This document shows positions 33,159 through 46,715 of a DNA stretch of 64,000 bases, one piece after another. The stretch lies in NCBI GenBank assembly GCA_944474755.1, contig OX104124.1:4800437-4864436 (forward strand). Direction: 5' to 3'. The first letter of the stretch is position 1; the number at the start of each line of letters is the position of its first letter. The notes below the pieces were generated by a model. It did no database searches and had not been told where the DNA came from. It saw only the letters and a program-made list of their open reading frames with translations. The position numbers and the translations under genes are program-made. The stretch comes from Limnoperna fortunei. Taxonomy: Eukaryota > Mollusca > Bivalvia > Mytilida > Modiolidae.

Positions 33159-35832
33159 ACAAAAAACATAAAGGAACACATTCGAATTCATTAAATACTT
33201 GTATGAAACAGCCACCAAAAACATTATGTATAGAGATTAGATACATTAAACCCTTGCAACATACCCTCCCTTTTCCGTTCGTCTACCGTAATTCCCTTGC
33301 AAATAATACATGCAGAGACAAGTATCAAGAAACTACACACTCGAAAACTAAACAAAAGCAACAAGTAGGTTTTACAAAATCGAAGGATTTGGGCCATTTA
33401 CAAATATGTTACGACGGAACAGAACTATATAGCAAATGAATTTATCAAAAAAGTTATGCAGTTCGATCGATGACAAGCTCGTGGTACTATACTTGATGTT
33501 AAACTTCAAGATACCGACTATTTAAATTAGATACCAATTAATAATAATACTTGTAAACATTAGGTTTAATGACAAGACAAGTTCCCTTCTGACAACGACT
33601 AGTACAAGAGATTACTTTAACGGATGTATCAACTATATCCACTAAAAAGCTAATTCAATTCTAACAACTACTCCGCAAAGGAAGAATGCTACGAATAAAT
33701 TATATATAACAGTAGACCGATCTCAACCGATAAGGATAATCATCACAACGAATATAGGCAGCTTAAATAGAAGTTTTGCTGGACCGTGGAATGTTATTGA
33801 TAACGACTATGCTAGCAAGAACATGTGAGACCTTTTTCATGACGTCTAAATTACAAATGACACCCGACAAGATAATTTTCATGCTGTTAATTTCTTGTAC
33901 AGCCGTTATCGATGACCGGAAATTATAAATGGATCTGATGTATATCGGAATATAGTTATAGCTGAAAATTTTTTCGGCAGTATTAAAGTAGATGTTTTAT
34001 TATGACTAGAGAAAATGTTAACTTTGATTACTGATTCGTACCATTTTAATGATAATATTCTTGATCATAAAATATTAACATTGGTTATTGTTTTGATAGC
34101 TGCAGTGTTAAAATCTTTTTTAATGATTTTATCAATTCATCATGACGAAATATTTTTAGTATAAACACGGGTATCGGCCATTTTTTATGTTCGCCATGTT
34201 TCACTCTTGATATTTATGTTGATGAAAATTATACTTTTTATTATTGTATCGTTCTGTATAAAAAGCTATGGTATTTGAAAATGTTCAGCAGGTTTATCTT
34301 TTCCTGTTAGACGAAAGAAGCTATTAAAAATATCATATTCCTGTCCTATTTTAAAATGTCTAACGCAAGGTGAAATCACGTCAATAGCATTCAAATGCTT
34401 CATTTTTCAAGACAACTGTTCTGTCTATTTTCATCAAAATGACTTTTGACAATTGTGGCAGAGTTTACATCATTCTAAATCGAATCATTCTAAAAGAAAC
34501 AAGATGTGTTTCAGGTGATCACTTCTGTACAATATATGCTACAAAAGATGTTACAAAAAGCTCACTGGTGTACAGTTTTGTCAGAAAAAAGTTCATTGTA
34601 AACTACAGAAAATAATAAACGAATTGCAATACATACCGTTGCCGCTAGAATTTTGGCTAACAATATTAATTCACAATTTCAAAACTAAGTCTTTTACTTC
34701 AGTATATGAAATATACTTAGTTAATATTTCATTATCCTTATATAATGCGTAATCTCGTGACAGGAAAGTTTTACAAACCAAACAACAGCTCAGGCGCATG
34801 GAATTTACCATGTCCGTATCATACATTGTGAAAGCACTTGCTGTTATTTAGTTGACATGACGCTGCTTTTGAGGGGAGCAGTAAGTTGCATAAGCAAGAA
34901 TTTCTTGCATATATAATTTATGTCATCCCTTGTGAAAATCTGTGTGCGTTGTTACGGCCAATTCACCCCCCTGCAAACCATCAAATATGGCATCTTTTAT
35001 GGACATGACGATAAGGTTCTCAACAGGCATTTAATTAGAAGCAGGTACTGCTGAAGCGTGTAGAGAAACTGTTTGCAATGATGGTTGTTATTATTTTTAA
35101 CCGAGCTGGCTTTGTACCTTTTTCTGGTATTATTTGGCACGTGAATGTTTTTTTTCTGTTGAAGTAATGTAGCTAGTGAATCCCTACAATATGATTGGTT
35201 AATCAACACTGGATATCATACGTATTCCCTGTGAAACCTCGGGGATATTGAAACTAGTTTATGCATTGTCTAATTTATTTGTTTTACATAATATAAATAG
35301 TTAAACATATGAATGAAATAGCTATTTTTAAATACATGCATTTTACTGAATCTATCATATCCTCCTGTGGTTTGTCTTGAAATTAGCAAGGGAGATAACC
35401 GATTTAGTCTGCTAAATAATGGCAACAAAAGCATTTGCATCGCACTTCGAAAGTGAAATTTATTATAAAAATTTTTGCCGGAAATAAAAAGTCGTCAAAA
35501 ATAATAGGATTATAAAATTTAAAAGTTTTGTTGGAATTAAACTATAAAAAATTTTCAGTTCAACTAATTAAACTTTAGTACACTAACATTTTTCGTTTTT
35601 TATATTATATACAATACACATAAACTTATTTGTAACAGTGTGTATTGACCAGTCAAAAACATTTATGAAACAGGTATGGTGTAGTATTCGTAAGCTTAAA
35701 TGTGTTGAATGGTACCTTCTTCAATAGTGGTGGTCCAAAATAAGTTTTTTTTTCTTTAAGCACGAGAAATGTTATACTCTGACTAGAATATTTGTACAAG
35801 AAGACTTCAACATAATATAATTGTTATCCGGG
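33159..35832. other. no recognisable gene
   Basis: AT-rich. If the LRR transcript starts here, its 5' non-coding exon should be present, but it cannot be picked out by eye. Open frames at 33203-33439 and 34997-35209 have no family features. Confidence 0.4.
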
Positions 35833-35945
35833 CTTCACATGGGATACGGGTTCATATTTCCTGTCTTTATTCTATATTCCCTTCGACTCCGGCTCAGGAA
35901 ATATAAAACACAGACAGGGAATATGAACCTGTATCCCCCGTGAAG
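35833..35945. repeat. foldback (hairpin) element
   Basis: The left arm starts CTTCACATGGGATACGGG and runs through TTCATATTTCCTGTCT. The right arm, CAGACAGGGAATATGAAC then CTGTATCCCCCGTGAAG, is its imperfect reverse complement, around a spacer of about 45 bases. No clear target duplication. Confidence 0.75.
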
Positions 35946-36043
35946 ATACCGAATAACATATAATATTACATATGGTGTGTTAAGTCATAATTTTGATTGG
36001 TTCGTGTAGACCATGTCTACCAAAAATATTCTGTGTATATATT

Positions 36044-36133
36044 CTATTTCCAAAGCATATTTAAGGCTTGTTACTATTTTTAAAGCATATTTAAGGCATG
36101 TTACTATTTATAAAGCATATTTAAGGCTTGTTT
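36044..36133. repeat. 30-bp minisatellite, three units
   Basis: The units start at 36044, 36074 and 36104. Each contains CTATTT, two variable bases, then AAAGCATATTTAAGGC and a TGTTA or TGTTT end. Confidence 0.93.
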
Positions 36134-37637
36134 CTAAAAATAGATCCGGATATACTTGAATGCTTCTATAATTACTATCAATGAGTCAATATTGTACGGT
36201 CCATATAACTACGTATTGACCTCGTAAAAAGTCCTTTTTTGATAACTATTTCCATATACCGACTTATTTCACGTCTAAATCAATTATGATACTGTGGAAA
36301 CAGCGAAAAGTAACAGTTGTCATATAAAAGCAACAATTTCTATGATGATGTAATAAATCTATATCACAAATAATAATTTGTTAATTTGGAAGCAACTTTT
36401 CTAGATATTCTCTACACATTAACAAAGGATGCAAGGGTTACCTGATATAAAATATTGCCCTAATCTATTCCATCTAAACGTTTGTTCAGTATTGGAAAGA
36501 AGGAAACGAATTTTGTACTGTCTCATCATCTTGAACACGAACAAGTTTAAAAAACGGTTGTATCTAATATCAAGAATGACTAATCAGTTTACACCATTTA
36601 GGTAAAGTGTCAGCTGTAGACATTCCTTGTATATGGTATTTCTTTGAGATATGAAAACAAATACAATTTGTTGCAAATGTTATTAATGATGTGAGACTAT
36701 TGAAGTAATGCAGGCAGTCCTTTGAAAGATACATCATGCAAGTTAGGAGTTACATAATGAGCATGGATGCATTTTCGTCTAGAAGTGATGTTCAAGCGAT
36801 TGTTCAAATTCACATCATTGCATTGAGGGCTAGACAAACTACATATACTTCGGATCCATAACCAATAAAGAGTAATTTCGTTAATTTATGACAGCGTCGA
36901 TTAGTTTTCACCAATGTTGTGCCTTTTTCGTACTGTAAAAATATAGCATTTTAGTAGTCATTGCTAGTCAGAAATACGTTTCATGACGACATATACGCAT
37001 CATATACGTCTTAAACTAATGAATTGACCAGTTAACCGATGCCTAAGAATAGTGTTATTAATGCCAAATCAAGAAAATCTGAGAAGGATTATCTCACGCC
37101 CTTTGATGACTGAGGTTACCACTACAACTATCGTATAACAGGTCCATTAACAATGAAGTAAGTAGCAAGTTTGTTCAATGATATGTTTTTTTAAAGAAAT
37201 GTGGAATTTAACGTTAACATCATTGTTACTGAACTGGTTGATACCAAAGTGTGCAAACAGATTCACCAACTTGTTTTATTGAAATGCACACAACTTTACA
37301 TTTTTTTCGTTTGAATTAGCAAGTAGATTTGTAAGTCAAACTTTTTTTAAAATTGCATGTGGACCAGTATAGATGTTAATATACCTTTAAACTATATTAA
37401 GAAATACAACTACACGCGAATTTAAATTTAGCTTGTAAATCCATGTATAACTTGGGATTTTAATGATTTATGTTGCTTTATTTCAACTTAATTATTACCA
37501 GTGAAGCAATAATATCTAGCTTTCCGCGAATTTGCAGCCTTGGTGACAGACACCATTTATTTTCATTTATCCTTTGTAGTAAAAGATACTTTGTAACTGA
37601 TTTATATTTTCAGGTAACAAGTCTTAAATTAACAGAA
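36134..37637. other. no recognisable gene
   Basis: AT-rich, nothing recognised. Confidence 0.4.
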
Positions 37638-37866
37638 GGGGCCTCGGTGGCCGAGTCGTTAAGGCAGTTCGTTTACTATTGATCACTTGGTCTGTCAAGA
37701 CTGAGGGTTCCGATTCGAGCCTTAATTTACAAGGATTGCAGTTCCAAACGAAGGTCGGGGGTTTTCTCTGGATACTCTGCCTTCCTCCCTCTATAAAAAA
37801 TGGACACCATGATATAGCTGAAAAATTGCTGAAAGTGGCGTTAAACAACATTCAACCAACCAAACT
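37638..37866 (+). repeat. tRNA-headed SINE, near full length
   Basis: Head GGGGCCTCGGTGGCCGAGTC, then TATTGATCACTTGGTCTGTC, a B-box-like GATTCGAGCC, the body TTAATTTACAAGGATTGCAG and GGTCGGGGGTTTTCTCTGG, and the 3' block AGCTGAAAAATTGCTGAAAG TGGCGTTAAAC with a CAACCAACCAAAC tail. The open frames on both strands are products of the repeat. Confidence 0.94.
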
Positions 37867-38640
37867 AACGCATTAACAGAAAAGAAGTCACAGCTATCTG
37901 ATGACACTTTTGTCCAGATCTAAGATTTTCATTAATATTCCTAGCAGTGAAGGAACAATAATTTGTATTTTTATTAAAGAATAAACTCATGACATGTTAA
38001 TTAACAAAAACAACCAGATACCTCTGATCATTCTACTTATGAGCTAAAAGTGAGCAAAGAAATACCAAAGTGGCAATGACATCTCGCGCTCCAACACACT
38101 TAAACACATTCATGGACAAAACAACACGTCAAACCGAAGAAAAAATATCACGAACAAATTATTATGATTGTAGATGTTTTCTATGAAGACAAGTGTCATT
38201 TCTTAAATAGTTATATTTTCTTTTACTTGTATCGTTACTAAAATATTTAAAAAAAATTTTTATTTTAGTCGCAACAAGCTTGAAATAGAAAAATATTTTC
38301 CTATATCTATTATTTTTGTGTACATAAAGTGTAGGCAGTCAAACCAAGGTGCTAATCGTGTGTCTTTTCATATCTTTTGTACTATGGTGTGCTTAAATGT
38401 TCAATGATATTTTTCAGCCATCAGTGTCTACACCATTTCAAAGGGCTTGATTCAAAATACAACATGTTGTTCACTTGTGGACCTGAGAGAATACAAGAAT
38501 AGACAAGGAGGCAATATAAGCTGTATAGGTATTTAAGAGATATGGGTTACTTATATGAAAAGACAATATCATAATATGATTTATCTGACTACAGATGACT
38601 TCAAAAAAGATAGGCATATTATCTAGTTTACAAACTGTTG
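37867..38640. other. no recognisable gene
   Basis: AT-rich, nothing recognised. Confidence 0.4.
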
Positions 38641-38822
38641 CTAAATATCATATACAAATAGCAAAGGAAACCGACCGATAAATAGCCGAAAGTCAAGGGA
38701 CAATTACAAATTCGTAAATAGACACACATAAACAACTCAAAACAAAAACACAAAAAACACAAAAAACAGAACGTAAGTAAGCCGAACGCAATAAAACCCA
38801 TGGGTGAACTCGTCGGGTTACC
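38641..38822 (+). repeat. dispersed repeat (family of 3847-4402)
   Basis: It contains AAATAGCAAAGGAAACCGAC, AAAGTCAAGGGACAATTAC, the A-rich CACAAAAAACAC block and AAAACCCATGGGTGAACTC, in the order seen at 3847-4053. Confidence 0.8.
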
Positions 38823-39035
38823 CATAGTCATGTCTAGGAAAAAGGTAAGACTACCTATGACCGGGCGAAAATGTCTGATCGTCTTTGAGAGGTTGATACA
38901 TATTGTTAATCTTTAGCTGCTAACGTGTTGTTATAGGAAATATATAATTTTCTTTAAATTTATTTAATGGTTGTTCTATTTAATACAGATAATGATTTTG
39001 TAGAATACACGTGCAAATGCATGATGGAGTAACAA
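38823..39035. other. left flank of the 3.7-kb element
   Basis: No gene. It ends in the left target duplication GAGTAACAA (39027-39035). Confidence 0.6.
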
Positions 39036-39780
39036 CATCCTCCCAAGTCAGGGTTTCTGTGTCCGCGTTCGCTCCATCATCACCCCTGACAACATACATA
39101 TATATTTTTCGGGTCGAAGTGAAGTTGCTTCTGACCTTGAGAAGTACCAATCAAAATCGTTTTTACAAAATCTGCATGTCGAACGTAAACAAACACACGA
39201 GGTTTAAAGCACATGCGAATACTTCGGTAATTTGATTTGAAATTGATAAAAATGTATCATGTATCTTATATTTAAACGTGCGCCAACACAAATGAGGTGT
39301 GTGACAGCTAATGATACGTTTTTGTTATTTTCTTCTCGAATATTTTGGACCTTGTCAATTCCACGAAGACGAAGCTTATATTTGTATGTTTGTACAATGA
39401 ATCTTAAATAATATTAATCTTATATCGACATGTAAGCAAGTGTCCTGTAGGGACCTACTACTTTTAGTAGAAAAGGGGGGTAGGATTTTTTTGGACACAA
39501 TTAGTCCAGAAGAACCACAGTCAGTAATTCCAAACTGAGCAAAAAAAGAGCATATAGGAAGAAAGGAAGTATTCTAGGCAGTATTATATTTTAGACCTCG
39601 CATTATTTCCTACCCCCACCCCCCACAAGTCTGCATAAAGGATGTGATTGGTTATTTATACATGTACCTTTTACAGATGTAAAAAATCCAGAAATTAAAG
39701 ATGTTAATGATCTACCATTGAAATATTTCAACAAAATATTGACTTTTATACCAAAGCAGTACATGTTTATACATTTAATG

Positions 39781-39880
39781 GGTACTTCTGCCTAGCACCA
39801 TCAAATAATAACTGGATATGAGTATATAGCTAAAAAAATTACTGAAAGTGGCATCAAGTTCCATTTAAACAAACAAATGG
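39781..39880 (+). repeat. SINE 3' fragment
   Basis: It contains GGTACTTCTGCC, an ATAACTGGA piece, ATATAGCTAAAAAAATTACT GAAAGTGGCATCAAG and an AAACAAACAAATG tail, all parts of the SINE 3' end. Confidence 0.75.
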
Positions 39881-41208
39881 TATGTGACTAATTGATAATT
39901 GTTATTTGCAAAAGTATAATTCAGTGTCTGCTGATATAAATTGAGGGATCAATGAAATGGGACACTAGAAAGTTTAGCTGTTATTAGCATTCATAAACTT
40001 TTCCTACATGTACATAGTGGTGTACATGCTATATTGAATTTGCCTGCATTACACCAAAAGAATATTCCTTTGATATATATAGACAAGCTTCAACAAGTTG
40101 CAATTTTTGCAATTGCACATTTAGTTTGATTTTTGACCTTATGGGCCTGTACCATAACAAGATAATTAATCTAAATTACATCGATACACTGTCATAACTA
40201 AGCTGCCTGAACATACAAGAATCACAGCTCATTTTTACCTGAAGGAGAACTACATAGTTTGCCATACTAGTGTATATTATGACAAGCCCCAGCATAGGAC
40301 AGTTTGCTTTAAGCTTTGTTTTAATTCTATGTCTTGCATATTTATTGAGTAATTAAAAACAAGTGCCATTGTCACAGTCAAAAAATTGCACTTGCAGCTT
40401 TTGCATTTGTTCCTTTTAAGTAAGCAGTATTTAAGTAAATAATAAGATTTATGTGTACTAGTTCATGTTCAATTCCAAAACATAACCATATACTTGCTCA
40501 CAAAACTACACTATATTGATAGGACAAGTTACTTGGAAATATATCTTGTATCAACAGATTCAATATGCAAAATCAAGATTAGCAATACATTTTTTAAACC
40601 CCAATTTGGAGCTCAAAACTAAATGTCTTTTTTCAATTTAGTTAAGTTAGACTTGCAATCATATTTACCTTTCATTTCCCCCAAATAGGACACTCAAAGT
40701 CCATGCTTTTGTTAATTGGGTCCTCTGGAACTTTAATAAGCAGATCATCGACCTTTAATTGTGGTATAGTATTAAGCATACATGTACCAGTACTTATAAA
40801 TATTTTTTGGATACCAATATGTAGCTCATGTGACATTTTATCATCTGCTAAGAGGTCCCATTACACTGAATGAAGCAGCTGTGTGATTCAACACCCAGGG
40901 GTTTACAAATATTATCTGTTATTGAACTGTTTGCACTGTCTTATATTTTTTTCTGCTACTTATTGTATACTTCTAGAACAACTTGTTAATTAACTTAACA
41001 CTTCATTCATAACCATCCAGTCCTTTGCTTAAAAAAACATGGGTTTATTCTTTTAACTGGTCCAGCAGATAAGGTACATACAGTATATGTAAACTAGTAC
41101 CATACAAATCTCATTCTTGCCATAAAACACATGTACATGTACTAGTATATGAAAAATTATTTCACTTGGGGTAATTAAAATCACTCGGAGACTGAATATT
41201 ATAAGGCA

Positions 41209-41695
41209 AGGACACGGTGGCAGAGTGGTTGATGTAGTTAGTCATCTAATTTTGATCACTGTCAACACAGGGGTTGCAGGTTGGGCTTGGCTGCTGGCAG
41301 GGGGTGCTTGACTCCTATCTTAACTGGCAAGGATTGCCAATTTTCCTACCGAAACATGGTCTATACTCCTTCTTTGTCTAAAAATTCCATGACTTGTCAA
41401 GAACTATGTGACCATATTCCATGAATGAATCTAGCATGACAGTGTGATTGACACTTGCAATTTTACACAAAATATGAGATAAAGGCATGGTAGAAATTTT
41501 TCGCATGGAACTTTGTTGTACTTTTTTATACTGATAAATTCCATGACTTTTACAGGATTTCTTGACCCATTTGGACCTTGTGGAAAGTTAGGAGTTTTCT
41601 CCTGCTACACCGGCTTCCTCCCCAATAAAAAACTACATGGCATTATAAAGCTGAAAAATTTCTGAAAGTAGGATGAACACAACAAACAAATAAAA
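41209..41695 (+). repeat. SINE interrupted by about 220 bp
   Basis: The 5' part 41209-41357 has the head (GACACGGTGGCAGAGTGG) and the body CTGGCAAGGATTGCC. The 3' part 41578-41695 has CCGGCTTCCTCCCC and GCTGAAAAATTTCTGAAAG with an AACAAACAAA tail. The interrupting 41358-41577 contains two direct AAATTCCATGACTT motifs (near 41386 and 41536), so it is itself probably a repeat insertion. Confidence 0.78.
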
Positions 41696-42735
41696 AAAAG
41701 ACAAAATGAAATGGAAATTAATGTGATAATCAGCAACAGGTTTTGAAAGTATGAACATAATCCACATGCATGAACATGAATACATTTCATCTTTTATTCC
41801 AGTACACATAATTTATAAATGAGTCAGGAAATTTGCTTTCATCTGATAAAAAGTTTGACTAGTGTGATGTGCATGATCAATTTTTAATATCCCTCACATT
41901 CTTACATGTACAGTATATTATTAAAACATTATCCATGTCCATTTTGAAGTTGAATGTTTTCCTCCTATAATCAGTAGTTTTAACATGGCCAAATGTAAAA
42001 CTGTTCACTAAATTTTACTTGAGTCTTGAATGTGATGATGTGTTAAAGATTACATACAGGTGTGTAGTACATGTAAATGTCAACCTAAATGTGTTGTAAA
42101 ATTTAAATCACATATAATCCAATTAAATGAACAAATTTTGGTTGGAATATTTAAAAACTTGCATTCTTCTGTCACTGACAGATCTGTTCTGTGTTAAAAC
42201 AATCTCGTTTTGGGTTACTTCACCCAGTCCTTTTTCAGTTCTAAGAAGTACTTCCGGATTACAGAAAATGTTAATTGTCTATAAATTTGTAATTATGATT
42301 GAATCATTTACTACTGCTTTCACATACTGCACATAACTCCATTTCATTCTATACTATTGTCCACTACTTTATCAATATCACGTTCAACACGTGGAAGTAT
42401 TCGTATGAAAATTTGTATATGCCATTGCAGTCGTCCTCATTTCGTTTGAAAAACAAATGGCTCCAGCTGTCATCGCTCATACAGCTTGTTTTTGAGGTCC
42501 GGAGGGAATCTTTCCAACATATCGTTAAAAAAAATCCAAGATACAGGGCGTAGACATTTTTTGTTTACATGTAAACATTAGGCGAAGGTTACGATAAATT
42601 TCATTGGCTGATGTTAACTCCGGTCATCGCCAGATGGCGACACTCAGACCCGAAAAATATATATGTATGTTGTCAGGGGTGATGATGGAGCGAACGCGGA
42701 CTCAGAACCCCTGACTTGGAAGGATGGAGTAACAA

Positions 42736-43267
42736 AGATAGACCAAAAAGTCAATTGAACCTCGCAGTCCAAAACACTAATACAAGGCCAGTGGACAAAA
42801 AAAACAAAATCAAACACAGAACACAAAAACACACCAACGGGAGAAAGATTAAACCTCGGCTTTACGATTAAGGTTTCATAGAAAATCCTCTCTTAATTGA
42901 CTTTTTTCATCCCGTTACTTATTGCGTACGTTTGCCCTTATATATGATTATATATGGAGATGCCTATTAAATAAAGAACATGTTTAAATTATTCTATCTA
43001 CAGGTCAATGTTCCAAATAATATAGAATATTGCAGTATTTTTGTCGCTAATTTTGCATATATATATAAAGTGACATAAGTGAAGTTTTACATATGTAGTA
43101 AACCAAATAATAAAGAACACTTGACTGATAAATATTTAAAAACAACAACACTCGCATTTCTGTTTGTGTATAGGGTTTGATTTCGTTTATATACCCAAAA
43201 AATTAAATAAACATCTGGTTTCGAGTGATATATTTTTTTCCAAATCTAAAGCGTAGGTTTATATTGA
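42736..43267. other. no recognisable gene
   Basis: AT-rich, A-rich tract near 42790-42830, nothing recognised. Confidence 0.4.
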
Positions 43268-43690
43268 TTGATTGATTGGACGTCTGCTTTACGTCGAGCG
43301 AGCAGTATTTCATCTATATTCAGGACAGAAACAAGTTAACAAACAATAAATCAACGGAAAATGGGGGTGGGATGGGTCACAGGGAATACAATTTTGACTG
43401 CCACTGGTAAAGTATAGAGTCTTGGGTAGGGGCGGACAATTAAGCATTTTGTAGCGGCTACAATAAGCCTACTGTTTTTTTTAAATCTACAAAAGGGGTC
43501 TTTATCGTGCAAGGAGCGAGACACTCTCCAAATACGTTACCTACTGCTGTCCGCGGTCAGGCTTGCCGTATTATGACCTTACAACCCTCCAACGAGATGG
43601 TCTTCCCTATCCTCCAACCGGGGACGCGCTGGGCTGCTCTGCGGGTCGAGAACACTGGGAACCCTCCCAGTATGGTCCAAGTGTAGGTTT
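43268..43690. repeat. GC-richer repeat-like island with TGATTGATTGATTG edge
   Basis: After a GATT microsatellite the base composition rises sharply and includes GGTCTTTATCGTGCAAGGAG and TGTCCGCGGTCAGGC. No open frame of note crosses it. It resembles an inserted dispersed repeat, but no second copy is present in the window, so the class is unknown. Confidence 0.45.
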
Positions 43691-44454
43691 GTAAATAAGA
43701 TTTCAAAATAGAATCTATTGTTTTTGCACGTGCAAAGAGTCTGATTTCTGTGAAACGCTGAGAACTACTAAGTATTTCTCATATTTTAAAGCAAAGAAGT
43801 TTAGATGTGTATGCAAGGATTTCTCTTAAAGAGATAGATTCTTCTAACACCTTCAGTGGTACAGATGTACCCTTAATTTTTTCAGTGGGATGAGATAGAT
43901 ATAATCTCCTTCCCCCAGTTTTTTCTAAACAATCCCTCTTTTTCACTAATTTTTCTCAAAATTCATTTTTCATCGGATTCATAATATTAACATAGTAATA
44001 AAAATTGACTTCGTGCAAATTACTTTACTCAATAAAAAAGTCGCTCTCACTGCTATCCTGGGTTATATAATGCATTAAAAAAACACAGTAAAGCAAGGCA
44101 CAAAATAAACAACATGTATCACTGAGGAATATATAGCCACTACAGCATATCCGATTGAAACAGAAAGGAACTAATACAACTGTATATAGTTTTGTGGCAA
44201 ATAATCATTACATTAAAATATGCATGTGTGCGGTATGTTGTAGTTTAGAATCAATGTTTGTAACTATAAACACGGATTTAGGATTAAATCCGTTTTCTCC
44301 GTGTTCTGTTTTCTATCAAATATTGGTGTCCTTGTATTATGAAAATGAAATTAAGGGCTTAATGAATAAGAAAAATGAAACAACTTTTTTTTACGTTTGG
44401 GTCATATTTCAGTTTTTTTTAATGCGCGATTGATGTTGCCCGAAATGCTTAAAT
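43691..44454. other. no recognisable gene
   Basis: AT-rich. The 92-codon open frame at 44155-44433 has no family features and lies in low-complexity sequence. Confidence 0.4.
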
Positions 44455-44715
44455 ATGCATAAACATACTAGCTGAACAAATAAAGTTAACCTGAGTTGAT
44501 ATCCTGACACTACATTTATGGCGCTTTGTTGGCTCATTCAAAGACATTAACATATTGTTCTGCGGAAACTGTCTAAAACGAATAACAATCAAAGTCCAAC
44601 AACCGAATGAAACAACTACAAGAATGGTCCTGATTAAGTACATGGATTTAAAAAAAAAGTGTTAAACCGGGTCTTATTGCTTGCTTCTTCCATTACTATA
44701 GTGTGGGAGTTGCTG
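44455..44715. repeat. dispersed mussel-type repeat
   Basis: It contains ACTACAAGAATGGTCCTGAT, then AAAAGTGTTAAACCGGGTCT and a TGTGGGAGTTGC piece, the same order as fragments at 8335-8480 and 16535-16615. Confidence 0.6.
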
Positions 44716-46529
44716 TACTAATGAAAAGGTTCGGTGTCATCACCACTAGTCAGTAATAGGTTATATTCCAGAAGGAATCACACTTTACCCTCTGCATTCA
44801 CATGTTTCCATTAACAAAATGTATTTTCCAAACATAGGATTGTTTATACCATAAGCTCAAATCTATCAATATTTCATACAACTTCTTTACATACAATTTT
44901 CTCACAGTACAACAATAGCTATTGTTATTTAATTTGTGTTTTAATTTCAAACTACTGTTAGGGTTTTCTCTTTAAAAGTGCTTTGAGAGCTTACGTCCTG
45001 TAATTTTAGTGAAAGGGAAGTTTAGTGATGTAAACAAACTTCTTGATAAAGTACAAAATAATTTAAAATATAATGGATGACAAAAAAGGCTTGTAGCAAA
45101 TAAGTAGAAAGTGACTAATTTCTCAAATTTCACCGAATTTTATTTTAAGGAATATATCTGGCCTTCGGATGATGACGGTGATACAACACCGTGCAAACGA
45201 AACTATATTACGTTAATAACAGATATGAAATATGTAGTTAAATGCCATAATAAACTGCATATTAAAAATATTAATTATAAATATAATAAGTTTAGACAAA
45301 TAAAGATTGATATTCGTTCATAAATATATTTATGTAACCTTAAAAGTCAAGTTTAAACTGAGACTGCATGTTTACAAGTTTACTAAATTTCTGTACTAAT
45401 ATGGCGTCTACTTTGCTACTACTTTCGTTTATTGAAATAGTATAGACGTGGCTACAATGTATGTAATAAAACTTTAAAAAATCTCTTTAACATAAACATT
45501 TGATTTGAAAACGCCCAAACTAAGCTAAGCTAAGGAGTTACCAATGTTAATTAGATAAATAATGTGTTATGTTGTATTGAACATTCAGCAGTAAATCCTC
45601 CTTACTAAGATTTTCCACAAAGACGTCCAATGAACTCACACGATGAAGTAAAATCCCGAACATTTACGAACTTCTAAAAGTATTAACAATAATCGGCATC
45701 TGTTACTTGAATTGACACAATTTATCTATAAATCTTACGTTCATGTATTCCTACACAAGATGTTGGAATTACTGAAAATAAAATGTCGTAAGTGACGTTA
45801 ACGCGACGCAATCGTCGATATACATAAATTATTTATATTATTACGCAATGAAAGTAACACAAAAATTTGCGTTCAGATGTTGTAGCTATTACAGAGAACA
45901 AATTATTAGTATAACAACAGATGTGTGAGTGCTTAGTTCATAAAAGTGAAGACAACATTTGTCTTCTTTAAATATATTAAATAAACTGTAGAACACGAGC
46001 ACACTTTTGACACTTTTGAAATTTTTATATAATGATATTAGTATACTTTATAATACTAATTTGGTTTCTGGGAAACATAGATTACCACTTATATTTCTGT
46101 CGTAAATGTATAAGAAGGAAGTTTATCGTTTCGTATATATGACTTCTTTTTATGGTTCAAAATCACATTAAACTTGATGCGGTTCAAACATACATACGTT
46201 TTATACCCTTCGTTGGTAATTGAGAGAGATATAGTGTAATGGGATCGTCGTCTTTCTTTTCACCTGCGCCTTTTAGCGGCATGTTTTTTTTTGTGGGCCT
46301 TGCGGTATTCTTAGACTTTGTGGGTATTAGTATCATAAGAGAGCTTTAGGCTCTTATTCTATAATCGGACTTCAGAGCTAGTTTCACGTTGGCATTCATC
46401 GGCTTTGATTCTTGCCAACGTTTTGAGTAGTACATTATTGTTAAATATAGATGGCCTGTTATTCTGTATACTGTATTACGGATTTTTAGACTGTTCAAGG
46501 GCCATAATTTCTTTTCACCGGCACATTAT
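44716..46529. other. no recognisable gene
   Basis: AT-rich, nothing recognised. The 70-codon open frame at 45111-45323 has no family features. Confidence 0.4.
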
Positions 46530-46715
46530 TTGAACTTGATCTATAACTCATCATGGTTGACTCACAAACCAAATATCAGCTCAATATCTGCAAGCATTTA
46601 GAAAACCTATTTGTTTAAAAAAAATTATAAGTCTAATGGCCATAACTTCGTAAAAAATCATTAAGCTGAATTAGATTTGTAAATCCTCATGGTTGACTCA
46701 CATACGTGTAGACCT
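46530..46715. repeat. divergent direct repeat, about 140-bp spacing
   Basis: CTCATCATGGTTGACTCACA (46546) recurs as CCTCATGGTTGACTCACATA (46686), each following a TGATCTATA or TAGATTTGTAAAT phrase. The intervening GGCCATAACTTCG is typical of the unit. It is an old two-unit array. Confidence 0.6.

Larger units (their letters stand above)
39036..42726. mobile_element. 3.7-kb element with ~80-bp terminal inverted repeats and a 9-bp target duplication
   Basis: The left arm 39036-39115 begins CATCCTCCCAAGTCAGGG, passes CCGCGTTCGCTCCATCATC and ends TTTTTCGGGTC. The right arm 42645-42726 is its near-exact inverse (a few substitutions and one single-base gap). GAGTAACAA occurs directly outside each end (39027-39035 and 42727-42735). 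The 9-bp duplication and long repeats point to a MULE-type, non-autonomous element, since no transposase was seen in its 3691 bp. It carries a SINE fragment (39781-39880) and an interrupted SINE (41209-41695). Confidence 0.9.

Noticed and set aside
37624..37876. Overlapping frames on both strands at 37.6-37.9 kb
   Set aside because: They fall inside a SINE copy.
44155..44433. 92-codon plus frame
   Set aside because: AT-rich, no homology features, no splice or start context, and no similar frame nearby.
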